Positions 28,040 to 36,585 of a stretch of DNA of 64,000 nucleotides are shown here, piece after piece. Origin of the DNA: Herbaspirillum sp. RTI4 (GTDB taxonomy: Bacteria; Pseudomonadota; Gammaproteobacteria; Burkholderiales; Burkholderiaceae_D); the NCBI RefSeq assembly GCF_034313965.1, contig NZ_JAVIWQ010000002.1, positions 3,844,001 to 3,908,000 of the forward strand. Reading direction: 5' to 3'. The number at the start of each line of letters is the position of its first letter. Within the stretch, counting starts at the first letter, position 1. Under the pieces are notes generated by a model that made no database searches, was not told the origin of the DNA, and saw only the letters and a list, made by a program, of their open reading frames with translations. A program made the translations under genes and the position numbers.

Positions 28040-29044
28040 TTATTTATTACCCAGCGCAGCCGATTCCTTGTTGATGGCATCGATCACATCCTTGCCGATA
28101 CGACCTTCCATAGCCTTCTGCACCGGCAGCAAAGTCTTGCGCCACTCAGCTTTTTCCTTGTCGTTCAGAACGTAGACGGTTGTCTTGCCGGTCGCTTTGA
28201 CCTTTTCCAGTGCAGCGTCGTTTTCCTGTTGCGCAATCGCATTAGCGTAGCGCGTCGATTCCTTCATCGCACCTTCCAACTGAGTGCGGATATCGGCAGG
28301 CAGACCAGTCCAGAATTTTTTGTTGACGATGACGGCGTAGCCGAGATAGCCGTGATTGGAAACGGTCAGATATTTTTGCACTTCATTCATGCGCTGCGTG
28401 TACAGATTCGACGGTGGGTTTTCAGTCCCATCCACCACACCTGTCTGCAGTGCCTGATACACATCGGAGAATGCCAGCACCTGCGGATTCGCTCCCAGCG
28501 CGCGCATTTGTGCGTCCAGTACTTTGGACGACTGAATCCGCATCTTCAAGCCCTTGAAGTCGGCAACAGCATGCAAAGGCTTGTTAGCCGACATCACTTT
28601 GAAACCGTTGTCCCAGTAAGCCAGGCCGATAATATTTTTCGATTCGAGTTTGGCGAACAGATTTTTACCGATAGGGCCTTCCGTCACGCGATACAGCACT
28701 TCTTTCGTCGGGAAGATATACGGCAAGTCGAACACTTCAAATTCCTTGACGCCCAGCGGACCGAATTTCGCCAGCGACGGTGCCAGCATCTGAACCGCAC
28801 CCAACTGCAAGGCTTCCAGCTCTTCCTTGTCCTTGTACAGCGTGCTATTGGCATAGACTTCGACCTTCACGCGGCCATGCGTCGCCTTTTCTGCCAGTTC
28901 CTTGAACCGTTCAGCCGCTTTTCCCTTTGGGGTATCGCTGGTCACTACGTGACTGAATTTGATAACGATAGGCGCTTGTGCCAATGCGTTGCCACTCAGA
29001 GCGCCTGCCGCGCAAACGGCCATTATTAAAGAAGTGAGTTTCAT
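28040..29044 (-). CDS. dctP: TRAP transporter substrate-binding protein DctP
   Basis: The 334-residue periplasmic protein has a signal peptide (MKLTSLIMAVCAAGALSGNALA) and the DctP fold: IVIKFSHVVTSDTPKGKAAERFKELAEKA at the N-terminus, the substrate-carboxylate arginine region LKMRIQSSKVLDAQMRALGANPQ, and VVDGTENPPSNLYTQRM. (Motifs are quoted in pieces: FSHVVTSDTPKG, KMRIQSSKVLD, VVDGTENPPSN.) The conserved Arg and the pattern point to a C4-dicarboxylate or similar organic acid. It is the first gene of dctP-dctQ-dctM and faces the divergent sensor kinase gene. Confidence 0.93.
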   Translation of the reverse strand: MKLTSLIMAVCAAGALSGNALAQAPIVIKFSHVVTSDTPKGKAAERFKELAEKATHGRVKVEVYANSTLYKDKEELEALQLGAVQMLAPSLAKFGPLGVKEFEVFDLPYIFPTKEVLYRVTEGPIGKNLFAKLESKNIIGLAYWDNGFKVMSANKPLHAVADFKGLKMRIQSSKVLDAQMRALGANPQVLAFSDVYQALQTGVVDGTENPPSNLYTQRMNEVQKYLTVSNHGYLGYAVIVNKKFWTGLPADIRTQLEGAMKESTRYANAIAQQENDAALEKVKATGKTTVYVLNDKEKAEWRKTLLPVQKAMEGRIGKDVIDAINKESAALGNK

Positions 29045-29223
29045 GCTTGTCCCCTCAGGTTTGATGAAATAGTATCTGTCCAGCTATCCAGGCCAGCATG
29101 TCGCTTCACCAGTCCCGCCTGCAGTGGCGTTGAAACGGATTGCGCATGCTATTGTTTTCTCATTGACCCGCATTGTCGGCAAACCGTCACAATTACTCAA
29201 CTGTGGATAACCACAATAAAAAG

Positions 29224-31251
29224 ATGACACTCGGCCCGTTTAACCCCGTCAAAGCCGGCACCAGCCCGGACAGCAAGCACTTGCTGCGCTGGGCCATCCC
29301 GATTTTACTGATCACCCTATTCCTGCTGACTCTGGTCGGATTGCCAATAGAAGCGCAGCGAATGGAGGCCAGCGACCGCCAGGAGCAATTGATTGCCGAT
29401 ACCCTGTGGGTCGAACAAACCATGCGATTCCAGCTCGGCCGCGACGACGAAAGCCTGCAATTGCTCGGGCGCGACATCATCAACAACCACCTGTCGCCAC
29501 CCCAGTTCCGTCAACGCATCGCCGCCTTGCTGCGCAATAATCGGGAGTTTTACCGACTGCTCTGGGTAGACCCGACGGGCAAAATCGTCGCCTCCACCAC
29601 TGACGCTTCATTCACGCTGGAAAACCTGTCCGCACCTTCGCGGCAGACCATGCTCACCGCACGCCGCACCCAGACTGCGCAATACAGCCCGGCGACGACA
29701 ACGGGCATCAACGAACCAACACTGATTGATTACTATCGCCCGCTCTACCGCGGCAGCCACTACGCAGGCATGCTCATCGCCAGCTATTCGGCCAACCGCA
29801 TCCTGGAAGAAATGGTGCCCTGGTGGTTTGCCCAGGACAACGAAATCACCCTCGCTGACAGCGACGACAAACTGGTCGCCCGTCGCGTCGATGGCGGCGT
29901 CGGCCTTAACGTCTACACCCACGGGCGCGAACTGGAACTGCCGGGCCTGACGCTGCGGCTGCGCACCAACAGCACGAAGGGCGCGCCCAAGCTGCTACCC
30001 AATTTACTGGTCGGCTCCGTCATCGTCCTCTCGCTTGGTCTGCTCTGGAGTTTGTGGGCCTTATGGCGCGACATCCGCCGTCGACTGAATACGGAAGGGG
30101 CGCTGCGGCAAGAAGTGGTCTTTCGCAGCGCGATGGAAAACTCACTGGTCACCGGCATGCGCGCACGCGATCTGGAAGGCCGCATTACCTACGTCAATCC
30201 GGCGTTCTGCGCCATGGTCGGCATAGCCGCAGAAAATCTGATTGGCCGTATTCCACCCATGCCTTACTGGGCGCCGGAAGCCATGGATGAATATCAGGAG
30301 CGCTTCGCCAAAGTCCTTGCCGGCAGGATCACACCGCAATTCGAAACCATCTTCCAGCGTCGTGACGGTGAACGCTTCCCGGTGCTGATACTGGAGTCGC
30401 CGCTGGTCGATCAGGAAGGCACGCAGACTGGATGGATGGGTTCCATCCTCGACATTTCAGACCGCAAGCGAGTCGAAGACCTTAACCGCCGACAAGAAGA
30501 AAAACTGCATGCCAGCGCGCGCCTGGCCAGCATGGGTGAAATCGCCTCAACCCTGGCACATGAACTGAATCAACCGCTGGCAGCCATTTCCAGTTACTCG
30601 GCCGGCGCCATCAACATCATGCTCAGCAGTGGTCAGGCCGATACCAAAACCTTGCAGCCAGCACTGGAAAAAATCAACGCCCAGGCGCAACGCGCCGGCC
30701 AGATCATCCGCAGCGTTCACCAATTCGTCAAAAAACGCGAACCCGAAAGACGGCCAACTTCGGTGGCGGCGCTCATCGACAATGTCCTGCCGCTGATCGA
30801 ATTACAGGCGCAACCGTTTCTGGTCATCGTCCAGATCGGCAAGCACCACAACATTCCCCCCGTGCTGGCCGATGCGGTACTGCTGGAACAAGTGCTGCTG
30901 AACCTGACGCGCAACGCCATCGAATCCATGGCCGACACGCCCTCCGCGCGCCGCTTGCTGCGCATCGTGGTGGAACACAAAACTGTCGGTGAAAATGCGG
31001 GGGGCAGCGATACCGTCGTGTTATCCGTCATCGATCAGGGACATGGCATTTCCGAAACGGTCGCCGCAGGTCTGTTTTCCGCCTTTTTTTCCACCAAATC
31101 GGAAGGCATGGGAATGGGGCTCAATATCTGCCGCACCACCATCGAATTTCACGGCGGCACGCTGCAATACACCGACAATCCCGCAGGCGGTACAATCTTT
31201 AGTTTTTCGCTCCCGGCTGCCGCCATCCCCTGGCAGTCGCCACTCCATTGA
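29224..31251 (+). CDS. dctS: PAS-containing sensor histidine kinase (DctS-like)
   Basis: A membrane kinase of about 675 residues: a first helix near residue 22 (AIPILLITLFLLTLVGL), a periplasmic sensor region of about 240 residues, a second helix (LLVGSVIVLSLGLLWSLWAL), a PAS domain (GRITYVNPAFCAMVG), the phospho-acceptor segment STLAHELNQPLAAISS and a complete ATPase domain (LLNLTRNAIESM, VIDQGHGIS, GMGMGLNI). The layout matches DctS of Rhodobacter, which senses C4-dicarboxylates outside the cell. It diverges from dctP and precedes the response regulator by 27 bases. ATG 29224 is taken; TTG at 29173 is possible. Confidence 0.9.
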   Translation: MTLGPFNPVKAGTSPDSKHLLRWAIPILLITLFLLTLVGLPIEAQRMEASDRQEQLIADTLWVEQTMRFQLGRDDESLQLLGRDIINNHLSPPQFRQRIAALLRNNREFYRLLWVDPTGKIVASTTDASFTLENLSAPSRQTMLTARRTQTAQYSPATTTGINEPTLIDYYRPLYRGSHYAGMLIASYSANRILEEMVPWWFAQDNEITLADSDDKLVARRVDGGVGLNVYTHGRELELPGLTLRLRTNSTKGAPKLLPNLLVGSVIVLSLGLLWSLWALWRDIRRRLNTEGALRQEVVFRSAMENSLVTGMRARDLEGRITYVNPAFCAMVGIAAENLIGRIPPMPYWAPEAMDEYQERFAKVLAGRITPQFETIFQRRDGERFPVLILESPLVDQEGTQTGWMGSILDISDRKRVEDLNRRQEEKLHASARLASMGEIASTLAHELNQPLAAISSYSAGAINIMLSSGQADTKTLQPALEKINAQAQRAGQIIRSVHQFVKKREPERRPTSVAALIDNVLPLIELQAQPFLVIVQIGKHHNIPPVLADAVLLEQVLLNLTRNAIESMADTPSARRLLRIVVEHKTVGENAGGSDTVVLSVIDQGHGISETVAAGLFSAFFSTKSEGMGMGLNICRTTIEFHGGTLQYTDNPAGGTIFSFSLPAAAIPWQSPLH

Positions 31252-31278
31252 GTCCGCACTACTTTTCCCTTTGCGCCG

Positions 31279-31869
31279 ATGCTGCACATAGTTGACGATG
31301 AAGAAGTAATCCGCGATGCCCTGCTGTGGCTGGCGCAGTCACGCTCGATTACCGCCACCGCCTATGCCAGCGGCACCGCGCTGCTCGAGGCATTAGCCGC
31401 CGCCAATCACTTTGATCCGCAAGGAGAATGCCTGCTGCTCGATGTGCGCATGCCCGGCATTAGCGGGGTAGCGCTGTTCGATATGTTGCTGGCACGCAAG
31501 TTATTGGGCCGGCGTCCGGTCTTGTTTCTCACCGGCCACGGCGATGTACCGATGGCCGTCGACACACTGAAAAACGGTGCTTTCGATTTTTTTGAAAAGC
31601 CGTTCAACGACAACAAACTGATGGACCGGGTGGAGCAAGCGCTGCAAGTCTCGCGCGCGGCTTGCATACAGGAGGCGGCGCAGATGCGCCTGTCCACGCT
31701 GTCAGCCCGTGAGCGCGAAGTGCTTGATCTGATCCTCGCCGGAAAAATGAATAAAGTGATCGCCGATGAACTCGGCATCAGCATGCGTACGGTCGAAGTC
31801 CATCGCGCCAACGTATTCGACAAAATGAATGTCAAGACGGCCGTGGAACTGGCCCGTCTGCTGAAGTAA
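31279..31869 (+). CDS. dctR: FixJ/DctR-type response regulator
   Basis: The 196-residue regulator has a receiver domain with phospho-acceptor Asp in CLLLDVRMPGISG, the Thr of FLTGHGDVPMAV and the Lys of FFEKPFND. A LuxR-type helix-turn-helix follows (LSAREREVLDLILAGKMNKVIADELGISMRTVEVHRA, cited in part: LSAREREVLDLI and ISMRTVEVHRANVF). It is the partner of the upstream kinase. By analogy with Rhodobacter DctS-DctR it should activate the divergent dctPQM operon; the target site is not identified here. Confidence 0.93.
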   Translation: MLHIVDDEEVIRDALLWLAQSRSITATAYASGTALLEALAAANHFDPQGECLLLDVRMPGISGVALFDMLLARKLLGRRPVLFLTGHGDVPMAVDTLKNGAFDFFEKPFNDNKLMDRVEQALQVSRAACIQEAAQMRLSTLSAREREVLDLILAGKMNKVIADELGISMRTVEVHRANVFDKMNVKTAVELARLLK

Positions 31870-31921
31870 TCTCCACCGCGCCCGGCGCGTTTTTCTCACC
31901 CTGTTCATACCGCCGTTACCC

Positions 31922-32815
31922 ATGTCTATCGCCACCCTGCTGATGCCCGATTTTTTAATGATCCTGCTCGGCTTCATCATCTATCGCATGACCAACTGGG
32001 GCGATACCTTCTGGACCGGCGTCGAGAAAATGGTGTATTACCTGCTGTTTCCCGCTCTGCTGTTCTATTCCACTGCACGTCTGAAACTACACTTCGAGAC
32101 CACTGGCCGGTTACTGGAAGTGGGCATGCTGGCTTTGTTGACGGGCATTGTGCTGACCTGGATCGGTAAATTATTGATCAAGACGGAAGCGATGACCTAC
32201 GCCTCGGGAATGCAAACCGCGTATCGCTTCAACTCCTATATCGCGCTGGCAATCGCCTCGCGTCTGGCGGGAGAGGATGGCATCGGCCTGATGGCTTTGC
32301 TGCTCGGTTTCGGCGTGCCATTGTGCAATATCGCGGCGGTGCATGCGCTGGCGTCCGGCAGCGGCAAGGGCAATGTACTGAGGGAATTATCGAAAAATCC
32401 CTTACTGATCGCGACCAGTTGCGGTTTGTTGTTCAGCGTATCCGGGCTCGTGTTGCCGGAAATTGTCGGCGCGGTACTTTTAAGATTGGGCAATGCCTCA
32501 CTGGCACTGGGTCTGTTGATGGTAGGTGCTGGCTTGCGCCTGTCGGCCGTGCGCGAAAACAAAGTCATGACCGCTTATTTCACCGCCATCAAGCTGCTGG
32601 CAGTACCGGCGGCGGCGCTGCTGATCGGCCGCCAGGTCGGCTTGCCTGACCTGCAATTAAAAATCGTGGTGCTGTTTTGCGCCATGCCCACCGCCTCCAG
32701 CTGCTTCATTCTGGCGACTCGCATGGGAGGCAATGGCCCGGCCACTGCGTTTCTGGTGTCGTTCGGCACGCTCTTGTCGGCGCTGACGCTGCCGTTCTGG
32801 CTCAGCGTGATGTAA
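31922..32815 (+). CDS. AEC family transporter (auxin efflux carrier fold)
   Basis: A 297-residue protein with about 10 membrane helices of the AEC family, which includes malonate and other organic-acid carriers. It starts MSIATLLMPDFLMILLGFII and shows the family's central motif region (GMQTAYRFNSYIALAIASRL) and the C-terminal VLFCAMPTASSCFILATRMGG. It lies just downstream of dctR in the same direction. Cotranscription and a role in organic-acid transport are plausible but not shown. Confidence 0.88.
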   Translation: MSIATLLMPDFLMILLGFIIYRMTNWGDTFWTGVEKMVYYLLFPALLFYSTARLKLHFETTGRLLEVGMLALLTGIVLTWIGKLLIKTEAMTYASGMQTAYRFNSYIALAIASRLAGEDGIGLMALLLGFGVPLCNIAAVHALASGSGKGNVLRELSKNPLLIATSCGLLFSVSGLVLPEIVGAVLLRLGNASLALGLLMVGAGLRLSAVRENKVMTAYFTAIKLLAVPAAALLIGRQVGLPDLQLKIVVLFCAMPTASSCFILATRMGGNGPATAFLVSFGTLLSALTLPFWLSVM

Positions 32816-32826
32816 GGAGGCAGCGA

Positions 32827-33918
32827 TTAAGCCAGTACGCCATGTTGCATCAATGCCCAGGCGACATGCTCGCGCACCAGTTCGGAAGGATGGCTGCTAC
32901 GGTTTTTAAGCGCTGCAAGCATGGCGGCATCGCCGCACAAAATTCCTGCTGCCGCATTGCCCAGCCCTACTGCCAGATTGCGCAGCCAGCGCTCATGACC
33001 GATACGGCGTATCGCGCTGCCTTCGGTGTTGCGTAAAAATTGTTCCTCGCTCCACCCCATCAGATCGACCAGCATCGCGCTGTCTAGCCCATGCCGCACA
33101 TCGAAATCATCGAGACCGGATGCTTGCGCAAATTTGTTCCAGGGACAGGCCGTCTGGCAGTCGTCGCAACCATACACGCGGTTGCCGATCAGCGGCCGTA
33201 ACTCCAGCGGAATGCTGCCCTTCAATTCAATCGTTAAATAGGAAATGCAACGCCGCGCATCCAGTTCGTAAGGGGCCACGATCGCCTGCGTCGGGCAGAC
33301 ATCTATACAGGACCGGCATTGGCCGCAATGCGCGGTGGTCGGGATGTCGGACGGCAGCGCCAGATCGGTAAATAACTCGCCAAGAAAAAACATCGATCCG
33401 GCTTCGCGGTGGAGCAGCAAAGTATGTTTGCCGCGCCAGCCCAGACCGGCTTTTTCCGCCAGCGCCACTTCCATGACCGGTGCCGAATCGGTGAAGACGC
33501 GATAACCGAAGGGGCCGGTTTCATTGCCGATGCGGGTGGCAAGCTGCTGCAAGCGCGCCCGTAATACCTTGTGATAATCGCGGCCGCGAGCGTACAAGGA
33601 GATGACAGCCGCGCCCGGCTCGGCCAGTCGCGCTTCTTCCTGCTCCCGCCAATCGGGGGACGTAGTACTTGGCAGATACGGCATCCGCACGGAAATAATG
33701 CGCACGGTGCCCGGCACCAGTTCAGCCGGACGCGCGCGCTTGAGGCCGTGGCTTGCCATATAATCCATTTCGCCGTGATAGCCTTTGGCCAGCCAGTCGA
33801 GGAAGCCCGCTTCGCGGTGCGCCAGATCGACATCGGTAATACGCACCTCGTCAAAGCCGAGTTCGCGACCCCAGGCCTTGATCGTCAGCGCCAGCGCGGC
33901 CAGATCGGCGGGGGTCAT
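32827..33918 (-). CDS. queG: Epoxyqueuosine reductase QueG
   Basis: QueG is a cobalamin- and iron-sulfur-dependent enzyme that makes queuosine from epoxyqueuosine in tRNA. The 363-residue protein has the N-terminal cobalamin-binding region (YHGEMDYMASHGLKRARP), and the two 4Fe-4S motifs CGQCRSCIDVCPTQAI and CDDCQTACPWN. A HEAT-like C-terminal end follows. The ATG at 33918 is used; the frame remains open up to 33987 but overlaps the divergent tsaE start. It lies next to tsaE, a common pairing. Confidence 0.96.
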   Translation of the reverse strand: MTPADLAALALTIKAWGRELGFDEVRITDVDLAHREAGFLDWLAKGYHGEMDYMASHGLKRARPAELVPGTVRIISVRMPYLPSTTSPDWREQEEARLAEPGAAVISLYARGRDYHKVLRARLQQLATRIGNETGPFGYRVFTDSAPVMEVALAEKAGLGWRGKHTLLLHREAGSMFFLGELFTDLALPSDIPTTAHCGQCRSCIDVCPTQAIVAPYELDARRCISYLTIELKGSIPLELRPLIGNRVYGCDDCQTACPWNKFAQASGLDDFDVRHGLDSAMLVDLMGWSEEQFLRNTEGSAIRRIGHERWLRNLAVGLGNAAAGILCGDAAMLAALKNRSSHPSELVREHVAWALMQHGVLA

Positions 33919-33954
33919 CGGGCGCCCGGAGGCAAAAAGGGAAAAGACAAAACC

Positions 33955-34467
33955 ATGGAATCGACACCTGAAAAAATGAACATGCAAGCGCGTTTATATC
34001 ACTTGCACGATGAAGCCGGCACCACAGCCCTCGGCGCGGCGCTGGCAAGGGTACTCATCCCCGGCCTGTGTCTGCATCTGAACGGCACGCTCGGTGCCGG
34101 AAAAACTGCTCTGACCCGCGCCATTTTGCACGCTGCGGGACATACCGGACGGGTCAAAAGTCCGACCTACAATCTGGTGGAAATTTACCCCCTGCAACTA
34201 GAGGGAGAAACGATCAGCCTGTTCCATTTCGACCTCTACCGAATGCAGAACCCGGAAGAATTCATGGAGGCCGGATTCCGCGAACACTTCGACGGCCACA
34301 ACATCTGCATCGTCGAGTGGCCCGAGAAAGGCGAACCGCTTTTGCCTGCTGCTGACCTTAATCTCGCCCTTACCCTCGCTGGCGACGGTCGTGAGGTAAA
34401 ATTGGCCGCGTTATCCGTCCAAGGTCATCAATGTCTCGCCCGACTGAAATTCGCGCCAAATCTGTAA
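33955..34467 (+). CDS. tsaE: tRNA threonylcarbamoyladenosine ATPase TsaE
   Basis: TsaE is the ATPase that supports TsaB-TsaD in threonylcarbamoyl-A37 formation. The 170-residue protein has the Walker A motif GTLGAGKTALTR, the switch-like SPTYNLVEIY and HFDLYRMQNPEEF. The start may be ATG 33955 or ATG 33976. Its 3' end overlaps the start of amiC by 37 bases, the standard tsaE-amiC arrangement. Confidence 0.95.
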   Translation: MESTPEKMNMQARLYHLHDEAGTTALGAALARVLIPGLCLHLNGTLGAGKTALTRAILHAAGHTGRVKSPTYNLVEIYPLQLEGETISLFHFDLYRMQNPEEFMEAGFREHFDGHNICIVEWPEKGEPLLPAADLNLALTLAGDGREVKLAALSVQGHQCLARLKFAPNL

Positions 34468-35765
34468 AGTCCGCCAACCGCCGCCTGGTCATCAAAGCCG
34501 GCGGTACGCTGCTGCTCTCGATATTGACCGCCTCACCCGCGCGTGCCTCGCAAATTCTGGCGGTGCGCGTCTGGCCTGCGGATGAGTACACCCGGGTCAC
34601 ACTGGAAAACGACAGCGACCTGAAAGTGACCCACTTCCTGGTGGCCAATCCCAACCGGCTGGTGGTCGATATTGAAGGGGCCGATCTCAACACGACGCTC
34701 AAGGATCTGGTTGCCAAGATCCAGCCCAACGACCCCTACATCCGGCAAGTGCGCGTCGGCCAGAACCGGCCCGGCGTGGTACGTCTGGTGTTCGATCTGA
34801 AAGACGAAGTCAAACCGCAAGTATTCACGCTGGCACCGGTCGGCAATTACCAATACCGCTTCGTCATCGACTTATACCCGACCGCCCCCGCCGATCCGAT
34901 TGCCGCGCTGATTCAAAAGGGCGACTGGTTCAAGGAACTGCCGGGCAATGGCGAACCGCTGCCGATCGTGCCGCAAGCGCCGCTGGCCGAGGCCAAAAAA
35001 GTCCCGGATGTGATCGCTCCCAAAGCCTTACCGGAAGAGAAACCGCTGCAACTGGCACGCATGATCACCATCACGCTCGATCCCGGTCACGGCGGCGAAG
35101 ACCCCGGCGCAACCGGCAGCCGCGGCAATCACGAAAAAGACGTGGTGCTATCGATTGCTCAACGTCTCAAAAAGCGCATCGAAGCGCAACCCAACATGCG
35201 CGTGATGCTCACCCGCGACGCCGATTATTTCGTACCACTGGGTATGCGTGTGCAAAAAGCCCGCAAGGTGCAGGCCGATCTGTTCGTTTCCATCCATGCA
35301 GATGCCTTCGTTCAACCGACCGCACGCGGTTCTTCCGTGTTTGCGCTCTCCGAAAAAGGTGCCAGCTCATCGGCGGCACGCTGGTTGGCGAACAAGGAAA
35401 ATTCAGCCGACATGATAGGCGGGGTCAACTTCAAAACCCGTGATAAGCAACTGGCCAGCGTCCTGCTCGACCTCTCCACCACGGCCCAGATCAGCGACAG
35501 CCTGCGACTCGGGCAAGCGGTACTGAGCGAAATCGGCGGCATCAACCGTCTGCACAAGGGAGCGGTAGAACAGGCTGGCTTTGCTGTGCTGAAAGCACCG
35601 GACATCCCCAGCATCCTGATCGAAACTGCCTTCATCTCCAATCCCGAAGAAGAAGCCAAGCTGACCGACGAAGGTTACCAAAACCAATTGGCCGATGCGA
35701 TCATGAACGGCATCAAGAAATATTTCGCCAAGAATCCACCACTGGCGAAAAACCGGCTGACCTGA
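34431..35765 (+). CDS. amiC: N-acetylmuramoyl-L-alanine amidase AmiC
   Basis: This 444-residue periplasmic amidase cuts septal peptidoglycan during daughter-cell separation. A twin-arginine type signal (NRRLVIKAGGTLLL, then ARAS) precedes an AMIN domain (about residues 40-155) that targets the septum. The zinc amidase_3 domain (about 215-435) has TLDPGHGGEDPGATG, the Glu in NHEKDVVLS, SIHADAF and the catalytic Glu of ILIETAFISNPEEE. It overlaps tsaE and is immediately upstream of converging dedA. Confidence 0.95.
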   Translation: MSRPTEIRAKSVKSANRRLVIKAGGTLLLSILTASPARASQILAVRVWPADEYTRVTLENDSDLKVTHFLVANPNRLVVDIEGADLNTTLKDLVAKIQPNDPYIRQVRVGQNRPGVVRLVFDLKDEVKPQVFTLAPVGNYQYRFVIDLYPTAPADPIAALIQKGDWFKELPGNGEPLPIVPQAPLAEAKKVPDVIAPKALPEEKPLQLARMITITLDPGHGGEDPGATGSRGNHEKDVVLSIAQRLKKRIEAQPNMRVMLTRDADYFVPLGMRVQKARKVQADLFVSIHADAFVQPTARGSSVFALSEKGASSSAARWLANKENSADMIGGVNFKTRDKQLASVLLDLSTTAQISDSLRLGQAVLSEIGGINRLHKGAVEQAGFAVLKAPDIPSILIETAFISNPEEEAKLTDEGYQNQLADAIMNGIKKYFAKNPPLAKNRLT

Positions 35766-35828
35766 TTGAGGTGCCGCAGCTTAAGAAGCTGCTCGGCGGC
35801 GCATCTAAAAAATCTCTAAGGGATATCC

Positions 35829-36476
35829 CTACCGCCGACGCAGCAAAGGCCTCAGCAATTTCCAGAGCAGCGCCAGCACGATGGGAATCAGCGCCAGCGC
35901 CAGACCGATCAGAATGATCGTGTTCAGACACCGTTGCACCAGCGGCATGTTGCCAAAGAAATAACCGGCTGCCACTAATCCGCCCGCCCACAGCACCGCC
36001 CCGACAATATTGAAGAACTGAAAACGCGCAAACGTCATCCGTGCGACTCCCGCCACAAAGGGGGCGAAGGTGCGCACCAGCGGAATGAAGCGCGCCATCA
36101 CAATCGTTTTGCCGCCGTGCTTTTCATAGAAACTGTGCGATTTGCGCAAGGCATCCTGATTCAGCCAACGGTAATGGTGGCTGAAAACGCGGTCGCCGAT
36201 CAGCCCCCCTATCCAGTAATTAAGGGTATTGCCGGTAACGGCCGCCAGTATCAGCAGCCCCGAAAGCAGCCAGACGTTGAGCGCGCCGCTGGCACAAAAG
36301 GCACCGGCGAGGAACAACAGCGAGTCGCCCGGCAAAAAGGGCAAGACCACCAATCCGGTTTCGCAAAAAATGACCAGGAACAAAATCAGGTAGATCATCG
36401 GCCCGTATTGCTGAATCACCAGGCCCAGAGATTTATCGAGATGCAAAATAATATCGAACAGCTGCGGCAGATCCAT
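35829..36476 (-). CDS. DedA/SNARE-associated family membrane protein
   Basis: A 215-residue integral membrane protein of the DedA family, now known as polyprenyl-phosphate or lipid translocases in several bacteria. The hallmarks are ETGLVVLPFLPGDSLLFLAG, GNTLNYWIGGLIGDRVF and RFIPLVRTFAPFVAGVARM with the essential Arg residues. It lies between amiC and mutL, divergent from mutL. The precise substrate is not determinable. Confidence 0.92.
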   Translation of the reverse strand: MDLPQLFDIILHLDKSLGLVIQQYGPMIYLILFLVIFCETGLVVLPFLPGDSLLFLAGAFCASGALNVWLLSGLLILAAVTGNTLNYWIGGLIGDRVFSHHYRWLNQDALRKSHSFYEKHGGKTIVMARFIPLVRTFAPFVAGVARMTFARFQFFNIVGAVLWAGGLVAAGYFFGNMPLVQRCLNTIILIGLALALIPIVLALLWKLLRPLLRRR

Positions 36477-36573
36477 TCCACTCCCTTGTGTGCATCCTGG
36501 CAGACATCATACCAGTCGATACCACCACAGGTGCAAGGAAACGACACGCCTGCGCCCTGCTTCTCCCCGGCGT

Positions 36574-36579
36574 TATAAT
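36574..36579 (+). promoter_or_regulatory. TATAAT box abutting the mutL start codon
   Basis: A perfect TATAAT ends 6 bases before the mutL ATG at 36586. If used, transcription would begin at or next to the start codon, giving a leaderless mRNA. The matching -35 region is weak, so this is tentative. Confidence 0.35.
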
Positions 36580-36585
36580 CGCAGC